From contig NZ_CP083405.1 in the NCBI RefSeq assembly GCF_000975265.2, forward strand, positions 744,001-808,000: a stretch of 64,000 bases of DNA, read 5' to 3'. Positions 35,168-46,322 of the stretch are shown here, in pieces. The first letter of the stretch is position 1. The number at the start of each line of letters is the position of its first letter. A program made the translations under genes and the position numbers. Source of the DNA: Mycobacterium lepromatosis. GTDB lineage: Bacteria > Actinomycetota > Actinomycetes > Mycobacteriales > Mycobacteriaceae. The notes below the pieces were generated by a model. That model had not been told where the DNA came from. It saw only the letters and a program-made list of their open reading frames with translations, and did not search any database.

Positions 35168-35275
35168 TCCGGGGCAAGGGTTGAGATCGGGGTGACATCA
35201 TCTTGTTTTGATAACCGCCTTCGCTCCAGTTCGCTGCGCACGACTCTGTCGGCCATGAAGGTCATTATGACGCCA

Positions 35276-36019
35276 CTAGCCAGGCAGCTTGGCTGCGGCT
35301 TCCTCGTCTAGCAGCCAGAGCGTGGTTTCAAGTCCGATAGCTCCGGCGGCCGGTATCGAGGTAGAGGGAGCGCCACCCATGGCGGCTGCCACTGCGTCGG
35401 CCTTCGCCGCACCGGATACCATCAGCCATACTTCACGGGAACGTTGAATAGCATTAAGTGTCAAGGTGATTCGTTCTAGCGGCGGTTTTGGAGAGTCCCT
35501 GACCCCGACCACCATACGACTGGTCTCGCGCACAGCTACGGTGTTTGGGAACAGCGAGTTGATGTGTCCTTCGGGTCCCATGCCCATCAGGTGCACATCA
35601 AAATTCGGAGTGGGATCACCGGGTGCGGCGTAGGTAGTCAGCAGCTGTTCGTAGGCTAGCGCCGCTGTTTCTAGATCGTTGCCGAATTCACCGTCGCCTG
35701 CGGGCATCGGGTGCACCTGGCTAGGCGGGATGTCGATGTGGTCGAGCAACGCTACACGTGCCTGCTTCTCGTTGCGCTCGTCGTCGTCTTCGGGAACGTA
35801 GCGCTCGTCACCCCAGAATAGATGCACCCTAGGCCAATCGATCTGCTGTCCACGTGTGGCTAAATCCCGCAGCAATCCAATGCCGCTGCTGCCACCGGTC
35901 AGCACAATCAACGCCCTTTCCCTGGCAGTCACGGCGGACTGGATGGTGCTGGCAAGTCGTTTGCCGGCGGCTCCGATCATGGTCTTGCTGTCTGGAAAGA
36001 TCTCTACATTGACGCTCAC
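35276..36019 (-). CDS. pgl: 6-phosphogluconolactonase
   Basis: Hydrolyses 6-phosphogluconolactone in the oxidative pentose phosphate pathway. 247 residues from GTG 36019, which overlaps the opcA stop (GTGA). Family motifs: [13 protein letters not shown] near residues 40-52, [17 protein letters not shown], and [14 protein letters not shown] with the catalytic His. The frame is clean although its operon partners zwf and opcA are broken. The gene is convergent with ppc, 108 bases apart. Confidence 0.93.
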   Translation of the reverse strand: MSVNVEIFPDSKTMIGAAGKRLASTIQSAVTARERALIVLTGGSSGIGLLRDLATRGQQIDWPRVHLFWGDERYVPEDDDERNEKQARVALLDHIDIPPSQVHPMPAGDGEFGNDLETAALAYEQLLTTYAAPGDPTPNFDVHLMGMGPEGHINSLFPNTVAVRETSRMVVGVRDSPKPPLERITLTLNAIQRSREVWLMVSGAAKADAVAAAMGGAPSTSIPAAGAIGLETTLWLLDEEAAAKLPG

Positions 36020-36893
36020 AGGTACTGCACCTTCTCAATGCCTTCGAGGGCTTTGAAGTAGATCTCGTCGGGATCCAATCGTCGCAGGTCTTCGACTAGG
36101 AACTCGCCGGTTTCCCTGCGGGCCAAAGGAACTAGGGCATCTGGTTTCGCGGTTCGGACAAGGGTAGAGGTCGCCCAAGTCTGAGGTCGGCTTATGAAGA
36201 TGGTTTCCCTATTGCGTATCAGTTCGACCTTCAGATTGGCGACCGCTCGGCGTACCGGTCCGTTGATCCAGCAGGCCAGCGCGTCGAGCGTGGGTTCGGT
36301 CTTCAAGCCGGAAATCAGTGCCGAATCGATCGGCTCGTGGGGTGACAGGTTGACCGCGGAGTTCAGCAGAGCGCGCCAATAGGTTATTAGGGCCCACGCC
36401 AGGTCGGTGTCGCTGGCGGTGTAACCGGGTAGTCGGCTCTTGATGACCAACAGCGGTTCGATACTGTTGGTAGTACACTGAATTGCCAACTTGTTCAGCG
36501 AGTCTTGACAGGACATCGTTGGGGCGATGTCCTGCCACCAGGCCAACATCGAGATGTCAGGGAGCAGGAACGGGATAACGACGCTGTGGGCGTGACTAGC
36601 AAGAGGTCCAGACACCACCACCCCGGCGCCTGTATCGGCACCCATCCGCAGTTGTGCATCCAGAAGTGCTTTATTGGCGTACGGATTGACTCTCATCGCG
36701 ACGATGATTCGGTTGGGGATATTCGGGCTGGCTCTCCGTTGGCGGCCTTGATAGATTCTTCGAGCACGGCTTCGCTGTCCGGCGTGATGAACAGCGTAAA
36801 CACTCGATTCATCGTGACGGCGCCGATCCTTTCGCGGAGCTCGTCGAGTTTCTTATTGACCGTCGTGGTGGTGTCGGGAAAATCAACGATCAT
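36016..36893 (-). pseudogene. opcA: OpcA (G6PDH assembly factor), frameshifted
   Basis: The N-terminal frame from ATG 36893 (MIVDFPDTTTTVNKKLDELR) ends in a stop at 36693-36695. The homologous continuation NRIIVAMRVNPYANKALLDA lies in another frame from about 36730 and is open to 36016. A single small indel near 36730 therefore separates the two. Two short in-frame gaps relative to remembered OpcA sequences also occur (after GAGVV and at ACWINGPVRR). OpcA is needed for glucose-6-phosphate dehydrogenase activity in some actinobacteria. A shorter 226-residue product from 36696 is conceivable but would lack the N-terminal domain. Confidence 0.75.
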
Positions 36894-36942
36894 TTGCGTC
36901 GCTCCTCACCATCGCTTCGTTCTGCATCGTCGCTGACGCGGA

Positions 36943-38478
36943 TCATGGTGGCTGCCATTCCCGGCCAGTGCGCCATAGCATCTTGAAGGGTAATTCTGGA
37001 CCCCAGGTTCCCGCCTCGTACGGATCGGGCTTGCTGTGTATCGACCAACCGGCGAGAGCTGGGTCGAGTTTTTCCCAAGCTAATTCGACCTCCGCATTGA
37101 CCGGAAACAGATACGGTCGGCCGAGCAGCATATCAAGGATCAGTCGCTAGTTGGTCTCCGGTGAATCCTCGGCGAACGTCGAGCCGTAGGAGAAGTCCAT
37201 GTTGACGTCGCGGACTTCCATCGCGCCTTCCGAGACTTTGGAGTTGAAATGCAAGTTGATCACTTCGTCAGGCTGTACGCGTATGACCAAAGTGTTGGTG
37301 CAGAGCTCGTCGGTATGGTGGCGTTCCAAGGGATGCTGCGGTGCGCGTTTGAAAACCAGAGCGATTTCGGTCACCCTACCTCTTAGTTGTTTCCCGGTTC
37401 GTAGGTAGAGTGGTACATCCGTTCAACGCCGGGTATTAACCCTGAGCGTGATAGCGGCGACGGTCTCGGGCGTTGGAGTCCGTGGCGAACCCGTCCTCGT
37501 CGAACAGCCTGGCCACTTTTCGCCGCCTTGCCAGCCGGCGGTGTATTGGCCGCAGTTGGTGGTCTCGTCGAACGGGTCGGCGAGGTACGTCGCCGACAGC
37601 ACCTTGATCGTCTCAACTTGCCACGAAACCGGATTAAAGCTGGGCCGGCTTTTCCATCGCGGTCAACGTCAGCAGTTGCATCAGATGATTCTGGATAACA
37701 TCACGGGTTTCACCGATGCCGTCGTAGGAACCGGCTCGGTAACCAAGTCTGATGTCTTTGGCCACGGTGATCTGCACATGTGCGTTCCAGATCGGATCCC
37801 ACAGTTGATTGGCGAATCTAAGCGTCGAGATGTTCTGCACTGTCTCTTTGCCCAGGTAGTGGTCGATACGAAAATAGCTTCCTCCGGGAAGACTGCGTTG
37901 TCCGACTTGTTCAGGTCGCGGGAGCTGTCCAGGTTGTGGTCGAACGGTGTCTCGGTGACAACCCGGCTCCAGCTGTCGGTTTGTGGGCGAGCCAATTCGG
38001 ACTTATGTAGCTGTTAGCAGACCACCGGGAAAGATTTGGGCGAGATCGCCAGGTAGAATTCCTGATCGCCGCTGGTGCTGGGGCTTGGCTTCCAGCTTGT
38101 CCAGGGCATCGGCGAACCGGCGAACGCATCCTCATTGTCATAAAGAGGCCGATATGAACCGGAATCCTTCCGCCAGCTGGCTCCAGTTCGCCTGCCGAAA
38201 TGGCATCCGGCAGTGCTACTTAACGATGTTGTAGACGACGTCAACGAAATCCTGGGTGCTCTAATCTCGTCAGGCGAAGCTCACCATGGAAAACATGGGT
38301 GATAAAAGGCTCCGACTGGCCAGATCGTAAGTCGCTGACATCACTTTACTTGTGGGACAGGTCACCAGTGACCCCGAAAACCACCATCGTGCACGGCTGG
38401 CTATTCTGGATAGCTGCCTGCCTTGTCCCGTAGCGGGTTCCGCCACTGAGTTGCGGTGGAGATACGTGTGGCTACTGG
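36943..38478 (-). pseudogene. zwf: Glucose-6-phosphate dehydrogenase, dead
   Basis: Minus-strand pieces in order: CTMVVFGVTGDLSHK (NADP-binding, about 38395-38350), FYLAISPKSFPVVC (about 38055-38017), [20 protein letters not shown] (37965-37900), [18 protein letters not shown] (37830-37775), [18 protein letters not shown], then the C-terminal IRVQPDEVINLHF, DVNMDFSYGSTFAEDSPE and FPVNAEVELAWEKLDPALAGW. Numerous frameshifts interrupt it. It lies between tal and opcA in the conserved actinobacterial order tkt-tal-zwf-opcA-pgl. Confidence 0.93.
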
Positions 38479-38480
38479 GT

Positions 38481-39608
38481 TCATTTGGCGACGGAGTCCA
38501 GCTGTTCCTGAGTTTCCTTGAGTAGTTCTTGCCAGGATTCCACAAACCTCTGCACACCCTCATGCTCTAGTACCGCGAACACATCGGTCAGATCGACCCC
38601 GACCGCCACCAGTGAGTCGAGCACTTTTTGGGCGGACAAAGCAGTACCGCTGATCGTGTCACCACGGATCACACCGTGATCGGCTACGGCATCAATCGTC
38701 TTCTCCGGCATGGTGTTCACAGTGTTTGGAGCTACCAGCTCGGTGACGTACAGGGTGTCGGAGTAATTGGGGTTTTTGACACCGGTCGATGCCCACAGTG
38801 GGCGCTGTACCTGGGCTCCGCGAACCATGAGTGTTTGGTAGCGCTGGCCACTTTCGAAGGCCTTTTGGTAAGCCGCGTAGGCTAATCGGGCGTTGGCGAC
38901 GCCGGCCTGGCCGCGTAGCGCGAGTGCTTGCTCGGAACCAAGTTTTTCCAGTCGTTTGTCGACTTCGGTGTCCACGCGTGAGACGAAAAACGATGCTACC
39001 GAGACTATCTTGGATAGGTCGTGTCCAGCTTCGGCGGCCTTTTCGATCCCGGCCAGGTAGGCGTCAATCACCTCGAGATGCCGCTGTACAGAGAAGATCA
39101 GCGTGACGTTGACCGAAATCCCTTCTGCTAAAACGGCGGTGATAGCCGGTAGGCCAGCTTTGGTCGCCGGGATCTTGATGAACAAGTTCGGGTGGTCGAC
39201 TATTTTCCATAGTTCGACGGCTTGTGCGATGGTTTTGTCGGTGTCATGTGCTAAACGGGGATCGACTTCAATCGATACCCGGCCATCTTTTCCGTGGGAA
39301 GCTTCCCATTCACACGCCAACAAGTCGCATGCGTGGCGAACATCGTCGGTGGTGACGGCTCGGACGGTGGCATCTACATTGGTGCCGCGCTTGGCAAGCT
39401 CGGCAATTTGGGCATCGTAGGTGTGGCCGTTTGCGAGTGCTTTCTGAAAGATGGACGGGTTGGTGGTCACGCCAACGACGCTCTTGGTGTCAATCAGCTC
39501 CTGTAGGTTGCCTGACTGCAACCGGTCTCGCGACAAGTCGTCCAACCAGACGGACACCCCGGCAGCGCTCAATGCGGCGAGGTTGGGGTTCTGAATTTGT
39601 GAGGTCAT
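38481..39608 (-). CDS. tal: Transaldolase
   Basis: Transfers dihydroxyacetone units between sugar phosphates. The frame extends to 39893, but the true start is ATG 39608 ([20 protein letters not shown]), giving 375 residues; the upstream 95 codons are antisense to tkt coding sequence. The Schiff-base Lys145 lies in [28 protein letters not shown] (about 43-58) and [19 protein letters not shown] are family blocks. It follows tkt by 16 bases. Intact. Confidence 0.94.
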   Translation of the reverse strand: MTSQIQNPNLAALSAAGVSVWLDDLSRDRLQSGNLQELIDTKSVVGVTTNPSIFQKALANGHTYDAQIAELAKRGTNVDATVRAVTTDDVRHACDLLACEWEASHGKDGRVSIEVDPRLAHDTDKTIAQAVELWKIVDHPNLFIKIPATKAGLPAITAVLAEGISVNVTLIFSVQRHLEVIDAYLAGIEKAAEAGHDLSKIVSVASFFVSRVDTEVDKRLEKLGSEQALALRGQAGVANARLAYAAYQKAFESGQRYQTLMVRGAQVQRPLWASTGVKNPNYSDTLYVTELVAPNTVNTMPEKTIDAVADHGVIRGDTISGTALSAQKVLDSLVAVGVDLTDVFAVLEHEGVQRFVESWQELLKETQEQLDSVAK

Positions 39609-39624
39609 CCAGATCGCCTCATTC

Positions 39625-41724
39625 TTAATTATCCAATACCTGTTCAGCTGCGGCAACCACGGCCTCCGGCGTGAATCCGTACTCACGGAACAAAGTCTGG
39701 TAGTCTGCGGATTCGCCGTAGTGCTCGATGGACACGATCTTGCCGGTGTCTCCGACCAGCTTATGCCAGCACTGCGCGACACCGGCTTCGACGGCCACCC
39801 GTGCCGACACCGACGGGGGCAACACGCTGTCGCGATACTCGTACGGCTGTGACTCGAACCATTCCACACACGGCATCGACACCACCCGAACAATGATGTC
39901 TTTGTCCACCAACAACTTCTGAGCAGCGACAGCGAGTTGGACCTCGGATCCGGTGGCGATCAAAATGACGTCAGGCTCCTCAGCTTCGGGACCACCACCG
40001 TCACCTAGCACATAGCCGCCTCGGGCGACGCCTTCGGCGTTGGTGCCTTCCAACACCGGCACATCCTGCCTGGTCAGGATCAGCCCGACCGGACCGCTGT
40101 TGGCCCGGCGGGCCAAGATCGTGCGCCACGCATACGCCGTCTCGTTGGCATCGGCGGGACGCACCACGGACAGTCGAGGGATCGCACGTAACGCTGCGAG
40201 GTGTTCGATGGGCTGATGTGTTGGGCCGTCCTCGCCGAGTCCGACCGAATCATGCGTCCACACGTAGATCGTGTCGATATCCATCAACGACGCCAGCCGC
40301 ACCGACGGACGCATGTAGTCAGAGAACTGTAGAAATGTACCACCATATACGCGGGTGGGGCCGTGCAGCACTATGCCGGACAGAATGGCGCCCATCGCAT
40401 GTTCGCGAACACCAAAATGCAAGGTGCGGCCATACCAATGTGTGGTGTACTCTTTGGTTGAAATCGACGGCGGCCCAAAGGAATCAACGTCTTTCATGGT
40501 AGTGTTGTTACTGCCTGCTAGATCGGCCGACCCGCCCCACAACTCCGGGAGTTTCGGTCCTATTGCGGATAGCACCGCACCAGAAGCGGCTCGGGTGGCC
40601 AATTCCCTGGACCTCGGCTCCCAGTAAGGCAGGTCAGCGTCCCAGCCGTCGGGAAGCTGCTGGGCGAGCAACCGGTCCAACAGTGCCTTGCGTTCGGGCT
40701 CGCGCTGCGCCCACGTCTCGAATTCTAGTTGCCAGCGTTCGTGGGCTTCTTTGCCGCGGGCTATCAAGCCGCGGGTGTGGGTGATTACGTCCTCGCGGAC
40801 TGCAAAGGTCTCGTCGGGATCGAACCCAAGGATTCGCTTAGTGGCCGCTACCTCCTCTTCGCCGAAGGCCGCACCGTGCGCCTTGCCGGTGTTCATCAAG
40901 GTCGGCGCGGGATAACCGATGATGGTGCGCAGTGCGATGAACGACGGCCGGTCGGTGGCGGCTTTCGCGTTGGTGATGGCTTCCTCAATGCCGACGACGT
41001 TCTCGCCACCTTCCACCTCTTGTACGTGCCAGCCGTAGGTTCGGTAGCGTGCGGCGGTGTCCTCGCATAGCGTGATTTTGGTATCGTCTTCGATCGAGAT
41101 CTGGTTGTGGTCGTAGAACACGATGAGGTTGCCGAGTTGTTGGACTGCGGCCAGCGACGATGCTTCCGATGTCACCCCTTCTTCGATGTCTCCATCAGAG
41201 GCGATCACGTAAATGTAGTGGTCGAAGGGACTGGTTCCCGGCTCAGCGTCGGGATCGAACAGGCCACGTTCGTAACGTGATGCCATCGCCATCCCGACTG
41301 CTGACGCCAGGCCCTGGCCGAGTGGGCCGGTGGTGATTTCAACACCCTTAGTGTGCCGGAACTCTGGATGCCCAGGAGTTTTGGATCCCCAGGTGCGCAG
41401 CGATTCGATGTCAGATAGTTCGAGACCGAAGCCGCCGAGGTAGAGTTGAAGATACAGGGTAAGGCTGCTATGCCCGGCTGAAAGCACGAATCGGTCACGA
41501 CCCAGCCATGCGGTGTCATTGGGATCGTGGCGCAGAGTGCGCTGAAACAAGGTGTAGGCCAGCGGGGCCAGGCTCATCGCCGTCCCAGGGTGCCCGTTGC
41601 CAACTTTTTGCACCGCGTCGGTAGCCAACACCCTGATGGTGTCGACTGCAGCCGAATCTATCTCGGTCCAGTCATCGGGATGGCGCGGTTGGGTCAGCGT
41701 GGAAATCTGGTCGAATGTGGTCAC
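39625..41724 (-). CDS. tkt: Transketolase
   Basis: A 699-residue thiamine-diphosphate enzyme moving two-carbon units in the non-oxidative pentose phosphate pathway. The N-terminal pyrophosphate domain has [19 protein letters not shown] and [14 protein letters not shown] with the metal Asp. The pyrimidine-binding domain holds the [16 protein letters not shown] block, with the catalytic Glu, and [17 protein letters not shown]. First gene of the minus-strand cluster; the 257 bases upstream separate it from the divergent ctaB. No disruption. Confidence 0.95.
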   Translation of the reverse strand: MTTFDQISTLTQPRHPDDWTEIDSAAVDTIRVLATDAVQKVGNGHPGTAMSLAPLAYTLFQRTLRHDPNDTAWLGRDRFVLSAGHSSLTLYLQLYLGGFGLELSDIESLRTWGSKTPGHPEFRHTKGVEITTGPLGQGLASAVGMAMASRYERGLFDPDAEPGTSPFDHYIYVIASDGDIEEGVTSEASSLAAVQQLGNLIVFYDHNQISIEDDTKITLCEDTAARYRTYGWHVQEVEGGENVVGIEEAITNAKAATDRPSFIALRTIIGYPAPTLMNTGKAHGAAFGEEEVAATKRILGFDPDETFAVREDVITHTRGLIARGKEAHERWQLEFETWAQREPERKALLDRLLAQQLPDGWDADLPYWEPRSRELATRAASGAVLSAIGPKLPELWGGSADLAGSNNTTMKDVDSFGPPSISTKEYTTHWYGRTLHFGVREHAMGAILSGIVLHGPTRVYGGTFLQFSDYMRPSVRLASLMDIDTIYVWTHDSVGLGEDGPTHQPIEHLAALRAIPRLSVVRPADANETAYAWRTILARRANSGPVGLILTRQDVPVLEGTNAEGVARGGYVLGDGGGPEAEEPDVILIATGSEVQLAVAAQKLLVDKDIIVRVVSMPCVEWFESQPYEYRDSVLPPSVSARVAVEAGVAQCWHKLVGDTGKIVSIEHYGESADYQTLFREYGFTPEAVVAAAEQVLDN

Positions 41725-41981
41725 GAATCAGTCCTTAGGTCAGCTGGTCAGGTCATCAAACTGATTAATCTCACCCTAGTGTGGGAGTGCGGCCCTGTTG
41801 CAGGGCCCGGTTTTCGGGTGCCTACGGCCCGCTGCGGCGCAACTAGCCGGTGTCCTTTCGCGCTTTGCAATTTGGGATAAATCTGCGTTGAAAGACCTGT
41901 CGGGCTGTTGGCTACGGGCATGCGGTCTACCATCGTGCGTAGTAGAAGCTGCGCGCTGCTGCGATCCCGAGGAGTTAATAC

Positions 41982-42884
41982 GTGAGTTTTCGCGCGCGCT
42001 TAGCGCGGAGCCGAGTGTTGGCATACCTGGCGTTGACCAAGCCGCGCGTCATCGAGCTGCTTTTGGTCACCGCCATACCAGCGATGCTGCTCGCCGACCG
42101 CGGTAGCGCTAATCCGCTGTTAATTCTCAACACGCTACTCGGCGGGATATCGGCTGCTGCAGGTGCCAACACGCTCAACTGTGTGGCCGACGCCGATATC
42201 GACAAGCTGATGAAGCGGACTTCCCGGCGGCCGCTGGCGCGGGCCGCGGTGCCTCCCCGAAATGCCTTGGCGTTCGGGCTGGTGTTGACTGCGGGTTCAT
42301 TCTTCTGGCTGTGGTGGACGACCAATCTGCTGTCGGGACTGCTGGCACTCGCTACCGTCGCGTTCTATGTATTCGTTTACACGCTGTTGCTCAAGCGCCG
42401 GACGTCGCAAAACGTCGTATGGGGCGGTGCGGCTGGGTGTATGCCGGTGATGATTGGTTGGTCGGCGATCACTGACACTATCGGCTGGCCGGCATTGGCG
42501 ATGTTTGCCATCATTTTCTTCTGGACTCCGCCGCACACCTGGGCATTGGCGATGCGCTACAAGGACGATTACAAAGTGGCCAGCGTCCCGATGCTGCCGG
42601 CTGTGGCGACCGAGCGTCACGTCACCAAACAGATTTTGATCTATACTTGGCTCACCGCATTATCTACGCTGGTGCTGGCACTGGCGACAGGGTGGCTGTA
42701 TACGGCGGTGGCCGTCGTCGCCGGGGCATGGTTTTTAGCTATGGCCCATCAATTATACGTTGGAGTCTGTGCCGGTGAGCCGGTTAAGCCGCTACGGCTG
42801 TTCCTGCAATCAAACAACTATCTGGCAGTGGTGTTCTGCGCGTTAGCGGTCGACTCGGTGCTCGCCTTGCCGACACTATTTTGA
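41982..42884 (+). CDS. ctaB: Protohaem IX farnesyltransferase (haem O synthase)
   Basis: Farnesylates protohaem for cytochrome aa3. 300 residues from GTG 41982, with GAGGAG about 9 bases upstream. About eight to nine membrane helices. The prenyl-diphosphate binding motif [20 protein letters not shown] and a second aspartate-containing loop after the [24 protein letters not shown] segment (here [20 protein letters not shown]) are present. Its product is used by CtaA encoded at 44.7-45.7 kb. Confidence 0.94.
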   Translation: MSFRARLARSRVLAYLALTKPRVIELLLVTAIPAMLLADRGSANPLLILNTLLGGISAAAGANTLNCVADADIDKLMKRTSRRPLARAAVPPRNALAFGLVLTAGSFFWLWWTTNLLSGLLALATVAFYVFVYTLLLKRRTSQNVVWGGAAGCMPVMIGWSAITDTIGWPALAMFAIIFFWTPPHTWALAMRYKDDYKVASVPMLPAVATERHVTKQILIYTWLTALSTLVLALATGWLYTAVAVVAGAWFLAMAHQLYVGVCAGEPVKPLRLFLQSNNYLAVVFCALAVDSVLALPTLF

Positions 42885-42912
42885 TTTTGATCACCCCCTC
42901 TGGTGGCTCGGC

Positions 42913-43890
42913 CTAAGGCAGCAACATGACCGAGCCGGCGGTCTTGCGGCCTTCCAGATCTTCGTGGGTGCGGACGGTTTCAGACAGCGGATAGTGTGTA
43001 CGCCGACCTCGATGGGGACGGTTCCGTCGCCGATTGCTTCGAACAGCTCGCTGGTCCGTCAGCTAAACTTCTCGCCGGTTCGGATGAAATGGGTCAGCGT
43101 CGGCCGGGTGAGGTAGATTGAGCCGGCGGCGTTGAGGCGTTACGGATCGACAGGTGTAATGGGTGCGCTTTGCGACACCTGAAAGCGCCAGTGTCCCGTG
43201 GACAGCCATGCTGGCGTCAAAAGGTGGTAACACCACGCTGTCATAAACCGCTGCCACGTAGGGCACTTCCGGTAAGTGCCCGAACTGGCTGGCCGAATTG
43301 GGCAGCGTCGGGACAAGAGAGCAGCTCGTCGGCGCCAGCCTCCTTGGATAGTTGTGCTTTTCCGCATTCGAGACGGTGATGATGAACCGCGCCCCGAGAT
43401 GAGTGGCCCACCGGGTCAAGATCAAACCGATGCTTGACGGCGCCGGTGGGCACCAGTACGGCCGTGCCGTGTCGCACCGGGTGCATCGACTTCAGCAAAG
43501 AGTGGGGGCGGTCAGACCTTTTAGTATTACCATGTTTTTGCTTCAGTTTCTGCTTCAAGATTACTCCGTATGGCACTTTGTCGGTCAAAAGGCTGGTAGA
43601 GGAGATTATTCAACGTAGCTTCCGTTACCGTGGCACTGACCACCTGTTCGCCTACGTCGACAACGTGGTGTTGGCACCCTCGCCAGCAGCAACGGCCGTG
43701 CCGCACACGTCCGAGCCGAGGATGAACGGCAGTGGGAGGATATATTATGGTTGAGTGAGAGCAAGTGTTGATGAAGTTTATGTCAATACCTTCGGCTGTG
43801 ATCAGTAGCTTGCCGTGCGTGGCCTCGGCTGCGGCTTGTCGACATAGTGCAGGAATTCAGGGCAGCCAGTTGCGACGGCGTCGATTGCAT
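42913..43890 (-). pseudogene. qor: Quinone oxidoreductase (zinc-independent MDR family), dead
   Basis: Starts at ATG 43890 (MHAIDAVATGCPEFLHYVDK). It continues through frame changes as LPLPFILGSDVCGTAVAAGEGAN (about 43735-43670), LLKSMHPVRHGTAVLVPTGA (43500-43440), LILTRWATHLGARFIITVSNAEK (43425-43355), RLNAAGSIYLTRPTLTHF (43140-43085) and a final VMLLP-type end with the stop at 42913-42915. The family reduces quinones with NADPH. At least six frameshifts or stops. Confidence 0.88.
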
Positions 43891-43913
43891 GTATGTGGCT
43901 ATCATGCCCGGGT

Positions 43914-44745
43914 ATGAAGCTCGCACGAACAGACCTTTTCCCTCCCCGCGTCGTGTTGGCAGGATCTCGCCAGCAGGTTGCTGGCGGCCGGCGATGATCC
44001 CGGGTTTGTTCCGGCCTGCTGCGACGCTACGGCCTGCACGCCCAGAGGTGGTTGCCTTAGGACGACCCCGAGGTCGGCAGCGCGGACCTGGGGATCCGGC
44101 AGGCTACCTACGACTACGCTGAGCAGCTCGACGATTTCCTGGCCTGGACCACTAGTGTGCCCAATTTGCTGAACCCACCCGCCGTCGTCGTCTGGAATGT
44201 TGACCGGCGTTACTGGGAAGACCTGGCGAATCGAGCGGTGTCGACGGTGTTGGGGAGGTGTTCGCGCCAGGAGGCCCGGTCCGGTGGCCGCGTCCTGGTG
44301 CTGTCTTCGTCAGCCCGACCGTCGGGTATCGGCCACGCGATGTTGCAAAGATTGGTCGGCGGCTACCTACGTGGCCACCCTGGTACAGTCGGGTGGATCG
44401 GGTGTAGAAACGTATATTGATCTTCGTCGGTGGTGAGCCGTCGCACGTGTTTACCAACCGGGACACTCTGATTTTCAGGCCGAGCCCGATTTCGAAATCT
44501 GGGATATCGCCGCCGCTGCTAACAGCTGGCGGCAACCGAGACGAGCATCGACGTCGGCGAGTTGCTGCGCGTGCGCCCACTTAGTCGGTGGTCGCCGGAG
44601 GCCTCGGTTGCTGGAATTGCAGCTGGTGGAACCGTCGCTGGGCCGGTGATGATTGGACGTCAGCACCCGCACCGCGCCTAGTGCGAATTCGCGCTGGGCG
44701 TGGAGTCAGCGTGCGAGCAACTCGGGCTAGGCCTTTTCCGCAACC
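43914..44745 (+). pseudogene. ATP-grasp domain protein (Rv1455-like), dead
   Basis: Starts at ATG 43914, 24 bases from the divergent qor start. Readable pieces: DLGIRQATYDYAEQLDDFLAWTTSVPN (split, 44090-44165), NPPAVVVWNVDRRYWEDLANRAV (44164-44240), FFVGGEPSHVFTNRD-like (about 44425), and the C-terminal WNCSWWNRRW/LELQLVEPSLG region with EFALGVESACEQLGLGLFRN (44688-44745). The family resembles RimK/D-Ala ligase-type ATP-grasp enzymes; the substrate is unknown. The 3' end overlaps the ctaA coding end on the opposite strand. Confidence 0.8.
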
Positions 44746-45691
44746 GGGTTCGCATTGAGGCCCATAGCGCTGCGGTGGCCGCAGTGCACGCCGCGGCACC
44801 AGCCACATGGACTGCGACCAGGGCGGCAGGCACCCCGGTGAAGTATTGCGTGGTGCCAACAGCGGCTTGCGCGCAAACCAGAGTGAGCAACACGGCGAGC
44901 CGCACCAGGATGACCCGGGTGGCGCCGACCGCCAACAGCACGAAGCCCAGCCCAACCAGCAGTACTAGGTAGGCGACCAGCAACGACGAATGCAGGTGCA
45001 CCAGGGTGGTGATCTCGACTCTTAGCCGCGGAACCGTGCGGTTGGGACTGCGGTCTCCCGCGTGCGGGCCAGCAGCCGTCACCAGCGTGCCGGTCACCAG
45101 CACCACCGCCAGATTGACTGCAGTTAGGGTCGTCAGTACGCTCAGCGGCCAGATTACCCGCCCATAGGTAATTCTACCATCGGGTTCACCGACCTTGACG
45201 TAGAGCAACACCGCCAGCCACACCATAGTCATCGATGTAAGTAGATGGATGGCGACTGTCCACCATAGCAACCCGGTAAGCACGGTGATGCCGCCGATGA
45301 CAGCCTGCAACACCGTTGAGATCGGCATCAGCCACGCGTACACTCGAACTTCAGTGCGTCGTCGGGCCCGGGTAACTGCTAAGACGGCCAGCGCGGCGGC
45401 GATGGTCACCGCTATGCTGGTTACTCGGTTACCAAACTCGAGTGCCTGGTGGATCCGTGGCACCTCGGTGACGGCGACTGGGGTGAAGCTGCCCGGAAAA
45501 CACTGTGGCCAGGTGGGACAGCCCAGCCCGGACGCCGTGACGCGAACGATCGCGCCGGTGACGGCAATACCGCCCTGGGTGAGGATGACGGTCGCGGCGA
45601 TGATCCGCTGGACACGCAGGCCAGGGTCGGGCAGTAGGTCGACTAGTTGCAACAGCATTCGTCCGACAGGCACCGCTCGATCGTAAGACAA
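44678..45691 (-). CDS. ctaA: Haem A synthase (CtaA/COX15 family)
   Basis: Converts haem O to haem A in the membrane. 337 residues from 45691, or 326 from ATG 45658, which puts the first helix closer to the N-terminus. Eight membrane helices in two homologous halves. Haem-ligand histidines appear in RIHQALEFGNR, VAIHLLTSM, VHLHSSLLVAY and VAVHVAGAAA. The signature VTASGLGCPTWPQCFPG with its paired cysteines follows helix 1. Older annotations called this family an antibiotic-transport protein. The last residues (RKRPSPSCSHADSTPSANSH) run antisense to the dead ATP-grasp gene and may be a non-conserved extension. Confidence 0.88.
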   Translation of the reverse strand: MSYDRAVPVGRMLLQLVDLLPDPGLRVQRIIAATVILTQGGIAVTGAIVRVTASGLGCPTWPQCFPGSFTPVAVTEVPRIHQALEFGNRVTSIAVTIAAALAVLAVTRARRRTEVRVYAWLMPISTVLQAVIGGITVLTGLLWWTVAIHLLTSMTMVWLAVLLYVKVGEPDGRITYGRVIWPLSVLTTLTAVNLAVVLVTGTLVTAAGPHAGDRSPNRTVPRLRVEITTLVHLHSSLLVAYLVLLVGLGFVLLAVGATRVILVRLAVLLTLVCAQAAVGTTQYFTGVPAALVAVHVAGAAACTAATAALWASMRTRLRKRPSPSCSHADSTPSANSH

Positions 45692-46322
45692 TGAAAACTA
45701 CATCCGGTAGTAGGGGATTGACGCGGTCGGGCGTTGCAACTACATCCTGGCAAGCCCATGCCCGGGGCTGGTTCATATGGTCGGTGCAACAGGTCATCCA
45801 GCGCGAGTGCCTGGTGGGTGCTTCGATGGCCACTTCCAGCAAGGCACAGCGTCGCGGCGCCGTGGGTACCAAGAGTCCGGTTAGGTATTTGCTCGCTCGG
45901 TAGTGGGCTGGCTGCTAGGCTAGTAAGCAGTGATCGGCAGCCTTGACATTCATTTCTGGCCGCCAAATCTGCCCAGTTCATGCGTGCGGCGGGTCAACAA
46001 ATGATGTGTTTGTGGTGGTCGCTGCTCTGATCGAGGAGTGGGAGCGCTGGTTTTTTGGGGGGGCCGGCTGCCGAGGAGACGGTCGTGCAGCCTGCCGCAT
46101 TGCGCACGTTGAGCGGCGATGCATTCGGCGTTGATCTGTAGGATAGCGATGCTGCCGGGCACTTGGGAGGTAGGGTGTTTGGCGTAGTGCGCTAAGGGGC
46201 TAAACTACCACGTAAGTGGCCAATGACGTGGTCAAAACCAACCCCTGGTGGTCAAAACCAACCCCTGTTTGGCGGGTGATGTTCGGTTGCGCAGCTGCTG
46301 TGTTGCGGCCGTCATACAGGGA
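45692..46322. other. Unassigned spacer within the ctaA-ABC cluster
   Basis: In M. tuberculosis the counterparts (Rv1456c and Rv1457c) are, as I recall, close together, so 630 bases of non-coding sequence is unexpected. Frames on both strands (such as 45981-45643 minus) have no motif. Contains T6G7 near 46051-46063 and the 20-bp tandem repeat at 46228-46267. Confidence 0.5.
46228..46267. repeat. 20-bp perfect tandem duplication
   Basis: The unit GTGGTCAAAACCAACCCCTG occurs twice head to tail without mismatch, about 55 bases beyond the stop of the minus-strand ABC permease gene. Non-coding, so potentially variable between isolates. Confidence 0.92.

Noticed and set aside
38014..38244. 76-codon minus-strand frame as a separate small gene
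   Set aside because: It is an N-terminal piece of the dead zwf, recognisable by LAISPKSFPVVC.
39609..39893. N-terminal extension making a 470-residue transaldolase
   Set aside because: The extra 95 codons cover the end of tkt in another frame and have no homology; ATG 39608 gives the normal length.
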